A stretch of DNA of 64,000 nucleotides from JANPBY01 sp963805505 (GCA_963805505.1 CAWDUP010000007.1:62001-126000); one strand, 5' to 3'; shown: positions 47,661 through 55,939, counted from the first letter of the stretch. Program-made: numbers and translations. Notes: generated by a model from the sequence alone, not told the origin.

Positions 47661-49745
47661 GTGCGCGAGGCTGCCCAAGAGGTCATCCGTGCGCTAGCCG
47701 GCCCGGACGCTCTGGTGCGCGATGACCAGTTGGCGGCGGTTGAAGCCTTGGTGGTGGAACGACGCCGCTGCCTGGTCGTGCAGGCCACGGGCTGGGGAAA
47801 GTCAGCGGTCTACTGGATCGCCGCTCGGATCCTTCGCGACTCCGGGGCAGGTCCCGTGCTCGTGGTGTCACCCCTGCTGGCGCTCATGCGCGATCAGGTC
47901 GACGCGGCAGCCCGTGCAGGCCTTCGAGCGGTCACCTTGAACTCCGCCAACGTCGATGATTGGTCGAGCACGGAGAGCGCCGTACTCGCGGGTGAGGTCG
48001 ATGTCCTTCTGGTCTCCCCGGAGCGGCTCTCCAACCCTAGGTTCGTGGCCAGTGTCCTGCGGCCGCTGCTTCCCACGATCGGTCTGCTCGTGATCGACGA
48101 GGCCCACTGCATCTCCTCGTGGGGTCATGACTTCCGCCCGGACTACCAGCGCATCGCGCGGCTGTTGCTGGAACGTCCTGAGCTTCCCGTGCTGGCGACC
48201 ACGGCGACCGCAAACGCTCGGGTCACGGCGGATGTGGCAGCGCAGCTCGGTCCGACCACCCTGGTCCAGCGCGGCCGGCTCGCCCGCGACTCGCTGCTGC
48301 TCGCTGTCGTCCCAGGACTCGACGCGCTGGAGCGCTATGCCTGGGTCGACGACGCGCTGGCGACGTTGCCCGGGTCGGGCATCGTCTATGTGCTGACCGT
48401 TGCAGAGGCGGAGCGGCTTGCTGGCTTCCTGGGCGCGCAGGGGCACGATGTCGCCGCCTATACCGGGCAGCTGGATTCGGAGCAGCGGGCGCAGGTCGAG
48501 GAACGGTTGCGGCACAACGACATCAAGGCGGTTATCGCTACGTCGGCGTTGGGCATGGGTTACGACAAGCCCGACCTGGCCTTTTGTCTGCACATCGGCT
48601 CACCGGCTTCACCCGTTGACTACTACCAGCAGGTGGGCCGAGCCGGCCGGGCTCTCGACTCTGCGGTGGTTGCGCTGGCTCCGGCCGAGACCGATGAGCG
48701 GCTGTGGGACTACTTCGCGACGGCCAGCATCCCCGACCCGGACTCCGCTGCACGGGTCCTGGCGGCGTTGGGCGACGCAGGAGCGGCGATGACCGTTCCG
48801 GCGCTCGAGGCATCCACGGGCGTACGGCGCGGCCGGTTGGAGCTCCTCGTGAAGGTGCTCGCCGTCGACGGCGCAGTCGAACGAACGACGCAGGGTTGGC
48901 AGGCCACAGGGGAGTCCTGGACCTACGACCACGAGCGTTATGCAGCCTTGCGGGCCGCCCGCCGGGAAGAGGCCGACCTGATGCGCTCCTATGCGTCCGG
49001 CGCGGGATGCCTGGAGGCGTTCCTCCGGCGAGCGCTCGACGACGACGTTGCCCCGGACTATCGCTGCGGGCGCTGCTCGGTGTGCACAGGTGCACTCCCT
49101 TCAGGCTTGCCACGGCTGCCGTCGGAGGCCGGTGTCGTCGCTGCTCGAAATCACCTGCGTGGTCTGGACACGGTCATCGAGCCACGCAAACTCTGGGCCT
49201 CCGGCATGCAGTCGAGGAATGGCCGCATCTCCACCGACCTCGCCGTGGAGGCCGGTCGTGCTCTCGCCTTCGCCGACGATCCGGCCTGGCCCGAAGTTGT
49301 GCGACTCACCGCAGATGGGGCTGGCGACACCGAGGCCCCGCCGTGGGTACTGGACGCGTGCGTCGCCGTCCTGGCCCGATGGAGAGGCAGCTGGATCGAA
49401 CGTCCACAGGTCATCGTGCCGATGCCCTCTCGCTCCTCCCAGCGCCTGGTGGCGAGCCTCAGCCAGCACCTCGCCGAGGTCGGTCGGCTGGAGATCCTCG
49501 ACGCGTTGGCCGTGGTTGGCCCTCGCCCATCAGCCGACGTGGCACCTTCGGCGCGCGCGCGGCAGGTCGAGGCTGCGCTTGCAACGACTCGCGAGCTCGG
49601 TTCGACGTCTGCGCTCCAGGGTCGCAGCGTCTTGCTCATCGACGACTTCCTGCGCACCGGGTGGACCATGACGATCGCGGGGGCCTTGCTTCGTGAGGCA
49701 GGTGCGTCAACCGTGCACCCGCTGGTGCTTCACCGCCGCCCCTGA
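47661..49745 (+). CDS. RecQ-family DNA helicase with C-terminal phosphoribosyltransferase-like domain
   Basis: 694 residues. The motor has Walker A QATGWGKSAVYW, DEAH box VIDEAHCISSWGHDFRPDY, ATTATA and the motif VI QVGRAGRA. A Cys-rich zinc site (YRCGRCSVCTG) follows, as in RecQ. The last 120 residues look like a ComF-type PRTase (VIVPMPSRSSQRLVASL, VLLIDDFLRTGWTMT). It would unwind branched DNA; the PRTase part may regulate or bind nucleotides. GTG 47661 is the only plausible start; no in-frame start exists just upstream. Confidence 0.9.
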   Translation: MREAAQEVIRALAGPDALVRDDQLAAVEALVVERRRCLVVQATGWGKSAVYWIAARILRDSGAGPVLVVSPLLALMRDQVDAAARAGLRAVTLNSANVDDWSSTESAVLAGEVDVLLVSPERLSNPRFVASVLRPLLPTIGLLVIDEAHCISSWGHDFRPDYQRIARLLLERPELPVLATTATANARVTADVAAQLGPTTLVQRGRLARDSLLLAVVPGLDALERYAWVDDALATLPGSGIVYVLTVAEAERLAGFLGAQGHDVAAYTGQLDSEQRAQVEERLRHNDIKAVIATSALGMGYDKPDLAFCLHIGSPASPVDYYQQVGRAGRALDSAVVALAPAETDERLWDYFATASIPDPDSAARVLAALGDAGAAMTVPALEASTGVRRGRLELLVKVLAVDGAVERTTQGWQATGESWTYDHERYAALRAARREEADLMRSYASGAGCLEAFLRRALDDDVAPDYRCGRCSVCTGALPSGLPRLPSEAGVVAARNHLRGLDTVIEPRKLWASGMQSRNGRISTDLAVEAGRALAFADDPAWPEVVRLTADGAGDTEAPPWVLDACVAVLARWRGSWIERPQVIVPMPSRSSQRLVASLSQHLAEVGRLEILDALAVVGPRPSADVAPSARARQVEAALATTRELGSTSALQGRSVLLIDDFLRTGWTMTIAGALLREAGASTVHPLVLHRRP

Positions 49746-49753
49746 GCGGGGGA

Positions 49754-51187
49754 TCACGCGTGGGGCGGCGCCGAGGGGTCTGTCAGGGCCGCGAGGAAGG
49801 TTGCGGCCCAACGCTCCACGTCGTGCAGACGCAGCCGCTTGCGCATCGTGCGCATCCGTCGGCGGGCCTCACGCGGGGTGATCCGGGCGGCCCGAATGAT
49901 GGCGTCCTTCAGGCCTTCGATGTCGTGCGGGTTGACCAGGAACGCGCTGCCGAGCTCGTCGGCGGCCCCTGTGAACTCGCTGAGCACCAAGGCGCCGGTC
50001 TCGTCGGTGCGACAGGCGACGTACTCCTTCGCGACGAGGTTCATGCCGTCGCGCAGAGAGGTCACGAGCATCACGTCGGACGCGACGTACAGCGCCGCCA
50101 TCTCCTCCCGCGGGTAGGACTGGTGGAGATAGTGGATAGGCGGACTGCCGAGCGCGGCGTACTCCCCGTTGATCCTCCCGACCGTCACCTCGACCTCGTC
50201 GCGCAGGACGCGGTACTGCTGCACCCGCTCACGGCTCGGGCTCGCGACCTGTACGAGCACGGCCTCCGGGGCGGTCAGGCGGTCGTCGGCCAGCAGCTCG
50301 CCATAGGCCTTGAGGCGGTGCAGGATCCCCTTGGTGTAGTCGAGACGATCGACGCCGAGCAGGACGACCTCGGGGTCGCCGAGCGCGGCTCTGATCTCCT
50401 TGGCCCTGGCGCGAACCTCGTCGGAGCGAGCAAGTTCCTCGAAGCCTGTGCTGTCGATCGAGATAGGGAACGCGCCGGCTCGCACGACTCGGTCGTCGGG
50501 AGCGCGTACAGCCGAACCGCGGGTGGTCAGACCAGCGGCGCGGCGGCTGGCTCGAATGAAATTCGTGACGTCCGAAGGCCGCTGGAAGCCGATGAGGTCG
50601 GCGCCGAGCAGGCCCTCGACGATCTGCCGCCGCCACGGGAGCTGGGCGAAGATCTCGTAGCCGGGGAACGGGATGTGGTTGAAGAAGCCGATGCGCACGT
50701 CAGGACGGAGCTCGCGCAGCATCGCAGGCACCAGCTGCAGCTGGTAGTCGTGAACCCAGATCGTTGCCCCGCTCTGGGCCTGAGCTGCGGCCGCGACGGC
50801 AAAACGCTGGTTGATTGCGGTGTAGGTCTCCCACCAGGCGCGATGGAACTCCGGCGAGGCGATGACGTCGTGGTAGAGCGGCCACAAGGTCGCGTTGGCA
50901 AATCCTTCGTAGTAGTCCTTGACCTCGTCGGCCGACAGGGGGACTCCGACCAGATGCATCCCGTCGTACTCGAACGGCGCGGGCGCCTCGCCCGCGGCCC
51001 CAGACCACCCCACCCAGGCGCCCTCCGCTGCGCGCATCACCGGCTCCATGGCCGTCACGAGCCCGCCTGGGCTGATCCGCCATTCCGTCTCGCCGTTGTC
51101 GGAGACGACCTGGTCCACAGGAAGTCGGTTGGCCACCACCACGAGGGAGGCTGAGCCGTTCGTCGCCGTGCGCGGTTTCGGGCTCAT
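49754..51187 (-). CDS. otsA: Trehalose-6-phosphate synthase OtsA
   Basis: 477 residues of the GT20 fold. The N-terminal loop VVANRLPVD, the donor and acceptor region WVHDYQLQLVPAML, FFNHIPFPGYEIF, the catalytic VDRLDYTKGI and the sugar-nucleotide site LRDGMNLVAKEYVAC are all present. It makes trehalose-6-phosphate from a nucleotide-glucose and glucose-6-phosphate, for osmotic and desiccation protection. No OtsB phosphatase gene is adjacent. ATG 51187 has AAGGATGAGGTC upstream, which could be a ribosome site or a -10 box. Confidence 0.96.
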   Translation of the reverse strand: MSPKPRTATNGSASLVVVANRLPVDQVVSDNGETEWRISPGGLVTAMEPVMRAAEGAWVGWSGAAGEAPAPFEYDGMHLVGVPLSADEVKDYYEGFANATLWPLYHDVIASPEFHRAWWETYTAINQRFAVAAAAQAQSGATIWVHDYQLQLVPAMLRELRPDVRIGFFNHIPFPGYEIFAQLPWRRQIVEGLLGADLIGFQRPSDVTNFIRASRRAAGLTTRGSAVRAPDDRVVRAGAFPISIDSTGFEELARSDEVRARAKEIRAALGDPEVVLLGVDRLDYTKGILHRLKAYGELLADDRLTAPEAVLVQVASPSRERVQQYRVLRDEVEVTVGRINGEYAALGSPPIHYLHQSYPREEMAALYVASDVMLVTSLRDGMNLVAKEYVACRTDETGALVLSEFTGAADELGSAFLVNPHDIEGLKDAIIRAARITPREARRRMRTMRKRLRLHDVERWAATFLAALTDPSAPPHA

Positions 51188-51252
51188 GACCTCATCCTTG
51201 CGTCAACGCCGACGTTCTATGCCTTTGAGGGGCAAATCCTTTCGAATCGCGG

Positions 51253-51798
51253 TCAGGTCGAGGTCGTGGCCAGCCCCAGTCCATCGATGATCTCCGAACC
51301 GACCAGTTGGCCGAGCAAGGCCCCGGGCACGATCAGCTTGGAGCCGCGGATCCCCGACCCGATCACGGCGTGATCGATATCGACGACGCGCGAGTCAACG
51401 AGGATCGGCCACTCCGGGGGAAGGCCGATCGGCGTGATCCCGCCATACTCCATGTCGCTTTGAGCGACGGCGTCGTCCATGGCGGCGAAGGAGGCGCGTC
51501 GGGCATCCAGGCGGCGGCGCACGGCTCCGTTGACATCGGCTCTGGTCGTCGCCAGCACGACCACGGCGGCCATGCGCGTGCTTCCACCGCGGCGGCCCGC
51601 GACGATCACACAGTTGGCCGAGACGGCGGCATCGACGTCGTAGGCGGCGCAGAACGCCGCGGTATCGGCCAGGTCCGGGTCGATGGCTGCCACGAGAACC
51701 TTCCCCGGATCGGGCAGCGTGCGGACTGCGGCGTGCACGCGGGGGGCCAGCAGGTCGGGTCGGTCCAGTGCGGGGCCGGTTTGCAGGGAGCCGAGCAT
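51253..51798 (-). CDS. YbaK/EbsC-type aminoacyl-tRNA deacylase-like protein
   Basis: 181 residues of the YbaK/ProX fold (AAYDVDAAVSANCVIVAGRR, EYGGITPIGLPPEWPILVDS, IGSGIRGSKLIVPG). Members clear mischarged tRNA, such as Cys-tRNA-Pro, or related products. The specificity here is unknown. ATG 51798 is preferred over GTG 51804; TAAGGT lies 6 nt upstream and could serve as a -10 box or a ribosome site. Confidence 0.9.
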   Translation of the reverse strand: MLGSLQTGPALDRPDLLAPRVHAAVRTLPDPGKVLVAAIDPDLADTAAFCAAYDVDAAVSANCVIVAGRRGGSTRMAAVVVLATTRADVNGAVRRRLDARRASFAAMDDAVAQSDMEYGGITPIGLPPEWPILVDSRVVDIDHAVIGSGIRGSKLIVPGALLGQLVGSEIIDGLGLATTST

Positions 51799-51804
51799 TG
51801 TCAC

Positions 51805-51810
51805 ACCTTA
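51805..51810 (-). promoter_or_regulatory. Possible leaderless -10 box (TAAGGT) for the ybaK-like gene
   Basis: On the minus strand TAAGGT ends 6 nt before ATG 51798. It could instead be read as a Shine-Dalgarno sequence. Confidence 0.4.
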
Positions 51811-51834
51811 CGGAGATTCGGCGTTCGCGTGACC

Positions 51835-51840
51835 TACGCT
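51835..51840 (+). promoter_or_regulatory. Leaderless -10 box (TACGCT) for the micro-protein pair
   Basis: TACGCT lies 7 nt before ATG 51848, in the 49-bp gap shared with the divergent ybaK-like gene. Confidence 0.5.
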
Positions 51841-51847
51841 TCGGCCT

Positions 51848-51985
51848 ATGGAATCCCTTGCGTTCGCCATCCATGGCCTCGGCCTGCTGTTCTTGCTCTT
51901 CGGGGTCGTCGCGATCGTCGCGATCGCCTACTGGTCGATTTCTGGCGTAGTACGCGAGAAGCGCCAACAGCAGCGGGAGAAGTGA
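51848..51985 (+). CDS. 45-residue membrane micro-protein
   Basis: One hydrophobic segment (FAIHGLGLLFLLFGVVAIVA and a little beyond) followed by a basic, Gln-rich tail (VREKRQQQREK). The frame has a leaderless promoter signal and is followed after a single base by a second tiny membrane gene with its own ribosome site. That pairing makes a chance frame less likely. Its function is unknown; small subunits of transporters or signalling complexes look like this. Confidence 0.6.
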   Translation: MESLAFAIHGLGLLFLLFGVVAIVAIAYWSISGVVREKRQQQREK

Positions 51986-51986
51986 G

Positions 51987-52097
51987 ATGACCCAGTCGAC
52001 CCTCGCCGTCTCCTACATTCCCGGGCTGTTCGTCATGGGGATCGTGGTGATCTTCGTGGTGATCGCTGTGGCCATGAAGTCCATGCGTCGGAAGTAG
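51987..52097 (+). CDS. 36-residue membrane micro-protein
   Basis: It begins one base after the stop of the preceding micro-gene, with GGGAGAAG as ribosome site. It has one hydrophobic segment (IPGLFVMGIVVIFVVIAVAM) and a short basic end (KSMRRK). The layout suggests a translationally coupled pair of single-pass proteins that may act together. No homologue is recognised. Confidence 0.6.
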   Translation: MTQSTLAVSYIPGLFVMGIVVIFVVIAVAMKSMRRK

Positions 52098-52103
52098 CTG
52101 GCC

Positions 52104-52502
52104 CTACCGCTCGCGAAAGCCGCCGAGGAAGCGTCGAAAGACACCGCCGTCACGGGGAAGCGGATCAGCTGCTGGGGGAAGTGGTTGCGGGGGCGGCGGT
52201 GTGCTCGAGGGCTCGTCCAGGTCGACGGGCGCGTCGTAGTCGGTGGTGGCGATCGCCGCCACGATCTGCTCGTCGTCGTAGGACTCCGAGCCGGGGATCA
52301 CCGGTACGAAGCCGACCAGCATGCCGTCGCGCATGACCTGCGCTTCCAGGCCGGCTGCGCCGTCGCTGTCCCAGATCGCCTCGCGCCCGCCGGGCAACCG
52401 GAGCCGTACGCCGAACGCGTAGACCCCCGCCTGCTCCATGCGAGCGTCTATCCCGTGGTCTCGGAGCCCGTCGACGACCCGCCGCGCGCGCTGTTCTTCC
52501 AC
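52104..52502 (-). CDS. Conserved small protein of unknown function
   Basis: 132 residues: an N-terminal alpha/beta domain (VVDGLRDHGIDARMEQAGVY, VRLRLPGGREAIWDSDG) and a disordered Pro-rich stretch (SSTPPPPQPLPPAADPLP) before a basic end. The GTG start at 52502 is 2 bp after the stop of the DEAD-box gene, so the two are likely co-transcribed and coupled. There is no recognised family. Confidence 0.7.
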   Translation of the reverse strand: MEEQRARRVVDGLRDHGIDARMEQAGVYAFGVRLRLPGGREAIWDSDGAAGLEAQVMRDGMLVGFVPVIPGSESYDDEQIVAAIATTDYDAPVDLDEPSSTPPPPQPLPPAADPLPRDGGVFRRFLGGFRER

Positions 52503-52504
52503 GG

Positions 52505-53926
52505 TCAGCGACCTCCTCGTCGGCTCCGTCCGGCTGAGCCGGCCGAGAAGGCGGCTGCGCCGCCCGTACGGACAGGTGAGGCGGCTGCCGAGGCGGCCGG
52601 TGTCGAGGCGCCGGCGGTGCGTCCCTTCTGGGGCTGGCTGCGCGGCGTGCGCTTCGTGGCTTGCCCGGTCGGTCGACGGCCGCGGTTGCGGCCGGATCCG
52701 GCTGCGCGGGGGCTCCGGCCGGGTGCGGTCGGCTGTGTCACAGGAGGGGGAGCGATGAACGTACGCTCGCCCGGCGCGAGCTCGACGAGCAGCGGGTCGC
52801 CGACCCGCAAGCGCGTCGTCGTTGGCCGGATGCCCGCCCTGCGGGTCAGGTCGCGCACGTCCCCGACCTGCGCATCGGTCATCAACGTGATGACCGTGCC
52901 TTCGGCGCCGGCCCGCGCCGTACGGCCGGATCGGTGCAGATAGGCCTTGTGCTCCATGGGCGGATCGGCGTGGATCACCAGCCTGATGTCGTCGACGTGG
53001 ATACCCCGGGCCGCGATGTCGGTCGCCACCAGTGTCTTGGCGCTGCCGTCGGCGAAGGCCGTGAGGTTGCGGGTGCGCGCGTTCTGCGCAAGGTTGCCGT
53101 GCAGCTCGACCGCGGGTACGCCCGAAGCGATGAGCTGTCGAGTCAGGACCTTCGCGCCGCGCTTGGTGCGGGTGAAGACGAGGGTCCGTCCAGGGGCGGA
53201 GGCCAGGTCGACCAGGACGGGGAGCCGCTCGTCGGGACGCACGTGCAGCACGTGGTGCGACATGGCCGTGACGGGTGACTGAACCGAATCGACGCTGTGC
53301 GTGACGGCATCTGTCAGGAATCGTTTGACCAGCACGTCGACCCCCCCGTCGAGGGTGGCAGAGAAGAGCATGCGCTGACCCGACTTCGGGGTCTGGTCGA
53401 GCAGTCGGCGGACGACCGGAAGGAACCCAAGGTCGGCCATGTGGTCTGCCTCGTCGAGAACGGTGATCTCGATCGCGTCGAGGTGCACGTGGCCGCTACG
53501 GAGATGGTCTTCCAGCCGACCAGGGCAGGCCACGACGATGTCCACACCGCCGCGCAGCCGCGAGATCTGTGGGTTGGCGCCGACCCCACCGAAGATGGTC
53601 ATGGTGGTCAGGCCGACGGCCCGCGCCAACGGCGTCAGCGAGGCATCGATCTGGGTGGCCAGCTCACGCGTCGGCGCCAGGATCAGTGCCCGCGGCCTGC
53701 CGGGACGCCGCGAGCCTGGTCGCGCGGCCAAGCGGGCAAGCACGGGGAGAGCGAAGGCGTAGGTCTTGCCCGAGCCGGTGCGTCCCCGGCCGAGCACATC
53801 ACGCCCGGCGAGGGAGTCGGGCAGCGTGGCGGTCTGAATGGGGAAGGGCTGGGTGATGCCCTGTTCGGCGAGCGCGCCACAGAGGGCGCTGGGCAGGCCG
53901 AGGTCAGCGAAAGTGAGCGTGGTGAT
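52505..53926 (-). CDS. DEAD-box RNA helicase with apparent ATC start codon
   Basis: 473 residues when read from ATC 53926. Motifs: Q-motif ITQPFPIQTATLPDSLAG, motif I GRGRTGSGKT, PTRELATQ, VLDEADHMADLG (DEAD), SAT, then TDIAARGIHVDD and HRSGRTARAG, and a basic Gly/Arg/Ser-rich tail for RNA binding. It would remodel RNA or ribosomes, often during cold stress. No ATG, GTG, TTG or CTG lies between the upstream in-frame stop and the Q-motif, whereas AGGAG sits 5 nt before ATC. A GTG at 53797 would delete the Q-motif and is less likely. Confidence 0.85.
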   Translation of the reverse strand: MTTLTFADLGLPSALCGALAEQGITQPFPIQTATLPDSLAGRDVLGRGRTGSGKTYAFALPVLARLAARPGSRRPGRPRALILAPTRELATQIDASLTPLARAVGLTTMTIFGGVGANPQISRLRGGVDIVVACPGRLEDHLRSGHVHLDAIEITVLDEADHMADLGFLPVVRRLLDQTPKSGQRMLFSATLDGGVDVLVKRFLTDAVTHSVDSVQSPVTAMSHHVLHVRPDERLPVLVDLASAPGRTLVFTRTKRGAKVLTRQLIASGVPAVELHGNLAQNARTRNLTAFADGSAKTLVATDIAARGIHVDDIRLVIHADPPMEHKAYLHRSGRTARAGAEGTVITLMTDAQVGDVRDLTRRAGIRPTTTRLRVGDPLLVELAPGERTFIAPPPVTQPTAPGRSPRAAGSGRNRGRRPTGQATKRTPRSQPQKGRTAGASTPAASAAASPVRTGGAAAFSAGSAGRSRRGGR

Positions 53927-53931
53927 GGGGA

Positions 53932-53936
53932 CTCCT
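53932..53936 (-). promoter_or_regulatory. Ribosome site supporting an ATC start
   Basis: AGGAG on the minus strand lies 5 nt before ATC 53926, a normal distance. No canonical start codon lies at this position, so the site decides in favour of a non-canonical start or a base error. Confidence 0.6.
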
Positions 53937-54088
53937 GGGTCGAGACACGAAGGTCAAGGGCGTCCTGCCCGGCGCAGACCCGTCAGGGGCCGCGGCGCGT
54001 GGTGGTCGTCACCTCGAAAGAAAGGGGCGCGCCGAGGCAGAACTGAAGCGGCTCGCACGTTCAAGGGTACGGCACCGGACGGCTTGTC

Positions 54089-54110
54089 CTGGCCAGGCGC
54101 GCCTGGCCAG
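54089..54110. promoter_or_regulatory. 22-bp perfect palindrome upstream of DUF1304 gene
   Basis: CTGGCCAGGCG followed directly by its exact complement, without a spacer. It covers the position of the -35 element for the -10 box at 54117-54122. It is a strong candidate repressor site. Confidence 0.6.
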
Positions 54111-54116
54111 ACCCGC

Positions 54117-54122
54117 TAGCGT
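54117..54122 (+). promoter_or_regulatory. Leaderless -10 box (TAGCGT) for the DUF1304 gene
   Basis: TAGCGT lies 7 nt before GTG 54130, with no ribosome site. Confidence 0.55.
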
Positions 54123-54129
54123 CTGGCTC

Positions 54130-54516
54130 GTGACCAACGTGGCCCTCGTCCTCGCCGGACTCGCCAGTGTCTTGCACCTGGCCTTCTTCGTGATGGAAAG
54201 CCTGCTGTTCAGGCGTCCGTCCGTGCATCGACGATTCGGGATCCGCAGCCAGCAGGAGGCAGACGCCGCCGCCTTCGGCATGTACAACCAGGGGTTCTAC
54301 AACCTGTTCCTCGGTCTGGGCACCTTGGTTGGAGTCATCGGCACGGCGGCTGACTGGCGCCCCCAGGGACCGACGCTGGTCGTCTACGGCTGCCTGTTCA
54401 TGGTGGGTGCGGCAGTCGTCCTGGTCATCGGCCGCCCATCCCTTGCCCGCGCCGCCGCCGTTCAGGGTGTGCTTCCCGCGCTGGCCCTGCTGGCCTTGCT
54501 CACCACGGCAGGCTGA
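54130..54516 (+). CDS. DUF1304 family membrane protein
   Basis: 128 residues with four hydrophobic segments (VALVLAGLASVLHLAFFVME and three more) and the DUF1304 signature YNQGFYNLFLGLG. Its role is unknown. The message would be leaderless, and a 22-bp palindrome at the promoter suggests that a repressor controls it. It is convergent with the alkB-like gene. Confidence 0.9.
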   Translation: MTNVALVLAGLASVLHLAFFVMESLLFRRPSVHRRFGIRSQQEADAAAFGMYNQGFYNLFLGLGTLVGVIGTAADWRPQGPTLVVYGCLFMVGAAVVLVIGRPSLARAAAVQGVLPALALLALLTTAG

Positions 54517-54537
54517 CGAGCAGCGGTGACGACCGGT

Positions 54538-55167
54538 CTAGGCGACCCCTGCCGGGCGGAACTGGACGGAGATACGCGGCCCCACCGCACGGGTCGTCTT
54601 GGGGACTGCGTGCTCCCACGTCCGCTGGCACGACCCACCCATCACCAGCAGGTCGCCGTGGCCGAGCAGGAAGCGGGTGGACGGACCACCCGTGCGCGGC
54701 CTGAGCAGGAGCGGACGCGCGGCGCCCAGGCTGAGGATGGCGACGAGGGTGTCCTCAGTGCGGCCCCGGCCGATCGTGTCGCCGTGCCAGGCGACGCTGT
54801 CCTGCCCGTCGCGGTAGTAGCAAAGACCCGCAGTCGCAAAGCCCTCGGGCAGCTCGCAGCGGTAGTGCGCGCTGAGGGCGTGCCGTGCCCTGAACAGCAC
54901 CTCGTGCGGCCACGGGGCATCGTCGCCGAACCAGCACACGAGCCTGGGCACGTCGACGATGCGGTCATACATGGATCGCCGTTCGTGTCGCCATGGCACC
55001 GAGGACACCAACGTGTCGAAGACGGGTTGAGAGCCGACCAACCACCCGGGCAGGTGATCGACCCAGGCGCCCTGGGAGAGGCGCTGACGTGTGGCGCAGC
55101 CGAGCGGCGCAAGGTCGGGCGCCACGTCATTGGTGTCGAACAACGAGCTCTGCAGGACCTGAACCAC
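54538..55167 (-). CDS. AlkB-type alpha-ketoglutarate-dependent dioxygenase
   Basis: 209 residues. The iron site is WHGDTIG (His-x-Asp) and TWEHAVPK (His); the 2-oxoglutarate-binding Arg lies in ISVQFRP. An N-terminal substrate lid is in place (WRHERRSMYDR). It would remove alkyl groups from DNA or RNA bases. GTG 55167 has TAGCGT 6 nt upstream, indicating a leaderless message. The gene appears to be its own transcription unit. Confidence 0.93.
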   Translation of the reverse strand: MVQVLQSSLFDTNDVAPDLAPLGCATRQRLSQGAWVDHLPGWLVGSQPVFDTLVSSVPWRHERRSMYDRIVDVPRLVCWFGDDAPWPHEVLFRARHALSAHYRCELPEGFATAGLCYYRDGQDSVAWHGDTIGRGRTEDTLVAILSLGAARPLLLRPRTGGPSTRFLLGHGDLLVMGGSCQRTWEHAVPKTTRAVGPRISVQFRPAGVA

Positions 55168-55173
55168 TCGGTC

Positions 55174-55179
55174 ACGCTA
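55174..55179 (-). promoter_or_regulatory. Leaderless -10 box (TAGCGT) for the alkB-like gene
   Basis: On the minus strand TAGCGT lies 6 nt before GTG 55167. It is the same hexamer as at 54117 and 24139. Confidence 0.55.
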
Positions 55180-55225
55180 GCACGGAGTCGTACAGATGTT
55201 CGGGTTGATCCTCCGTCTGGTGACG

Positions 55226-55927
55226 TCAGGCCGGCGTGTCGCGCGCGGCGACGGCCGCCCTGGTGAAGGACGGGATCATCAGCCAGGCGCCAAGGAAGAA
55301 GCAGAGGGCACCGAGGAAGGTGCCGCCGGTCGCCCAGTGCAGGTTCACCAATTCTCCCGAGGACTTGATCACGTAGGCGCCGATGGCCGACAGCATGAAG
55401 AAGATCGACCCCATCATGTTCAGCCAGTTGGTCCACCACCACGGTGAATCGCGCTCAGACCAAAGACGCCACCCGCGGCCCATCCCAGCGAGCGCGAACG
55501 CGCTGGCGACGAGGAACAGGATCGACCCGTAGAAGTCCGGCCGCCACACCTGTTGGTCGGTCTCGGCCGCACTGAGGCCCTGGGTGATCGCGGCGAAAGT
55601 CGTGACGTTGAAGAACAGGGTGCCGGGAAACTGGGTGGCGGCTGCCAGCCAGTTCAGATCGTGGGGACGCCACCCGACCAGCCTCGCGCTGGCCCGCTCG
55701 TCGTCCGAGGTCTCCGCATCGGCGGCCAGCTGTGGTGATTGGGCTTGGACCAGTTGGCCGTAGGAGGCGAGCGTGAAGAAGATCGAGCCGATGAAGTAGG
55801 TCACCGCATCGGCGACACCGCCAACGGCACGCGCGTACGCCGGGACCGAGCCGAGCACGAAACATGACGAGCCGACCATGAACGACACGGCGTAGACCGT
55901 GTTGAACCGGCGTGGATGGACGCGCAT
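55226..55927 (-). CDS. YrhK-like multi-pass membrane protein
   Basis: 233 residues with about six hydrophobic segments in three related pairs (YAVSFMVGSSCFVLGSVPAY, ADAVTYFIGSIFFTLASYGQ, NWLNMMGSIFFMLSAIGAYV). The GSIFFxL repeats match the YrhK pattern. Function is unknown. It begins 12 bp after the glutamate decarboxylase stop and is probably the last gene of a tetR-gad-yrhK operon. Confidence 0.8.
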   Translation of the reverse strand: MRVHPRRFNTVYAVSFMVGSSCFVLGSVPAYARAVGGVADAVTYFIGSIFFTLASYGQLVQAQSPQLAADAETSDDERASARLVGWRPHDLNWLAAATQFPGTLFFNVTTFAAITQGLSAAETDQQVWRPDFYGSILFLVASAFALAGMGRGWRLWSERDSPWWWTNWLNMMGSIFFMLSAIGAYVIKSSGELVNLHWATGGTFLGALCFFLGAWLMIPSFTRAAVAARDTPA

Positions 55928-55939
55928 GGGTCGAGCCTG

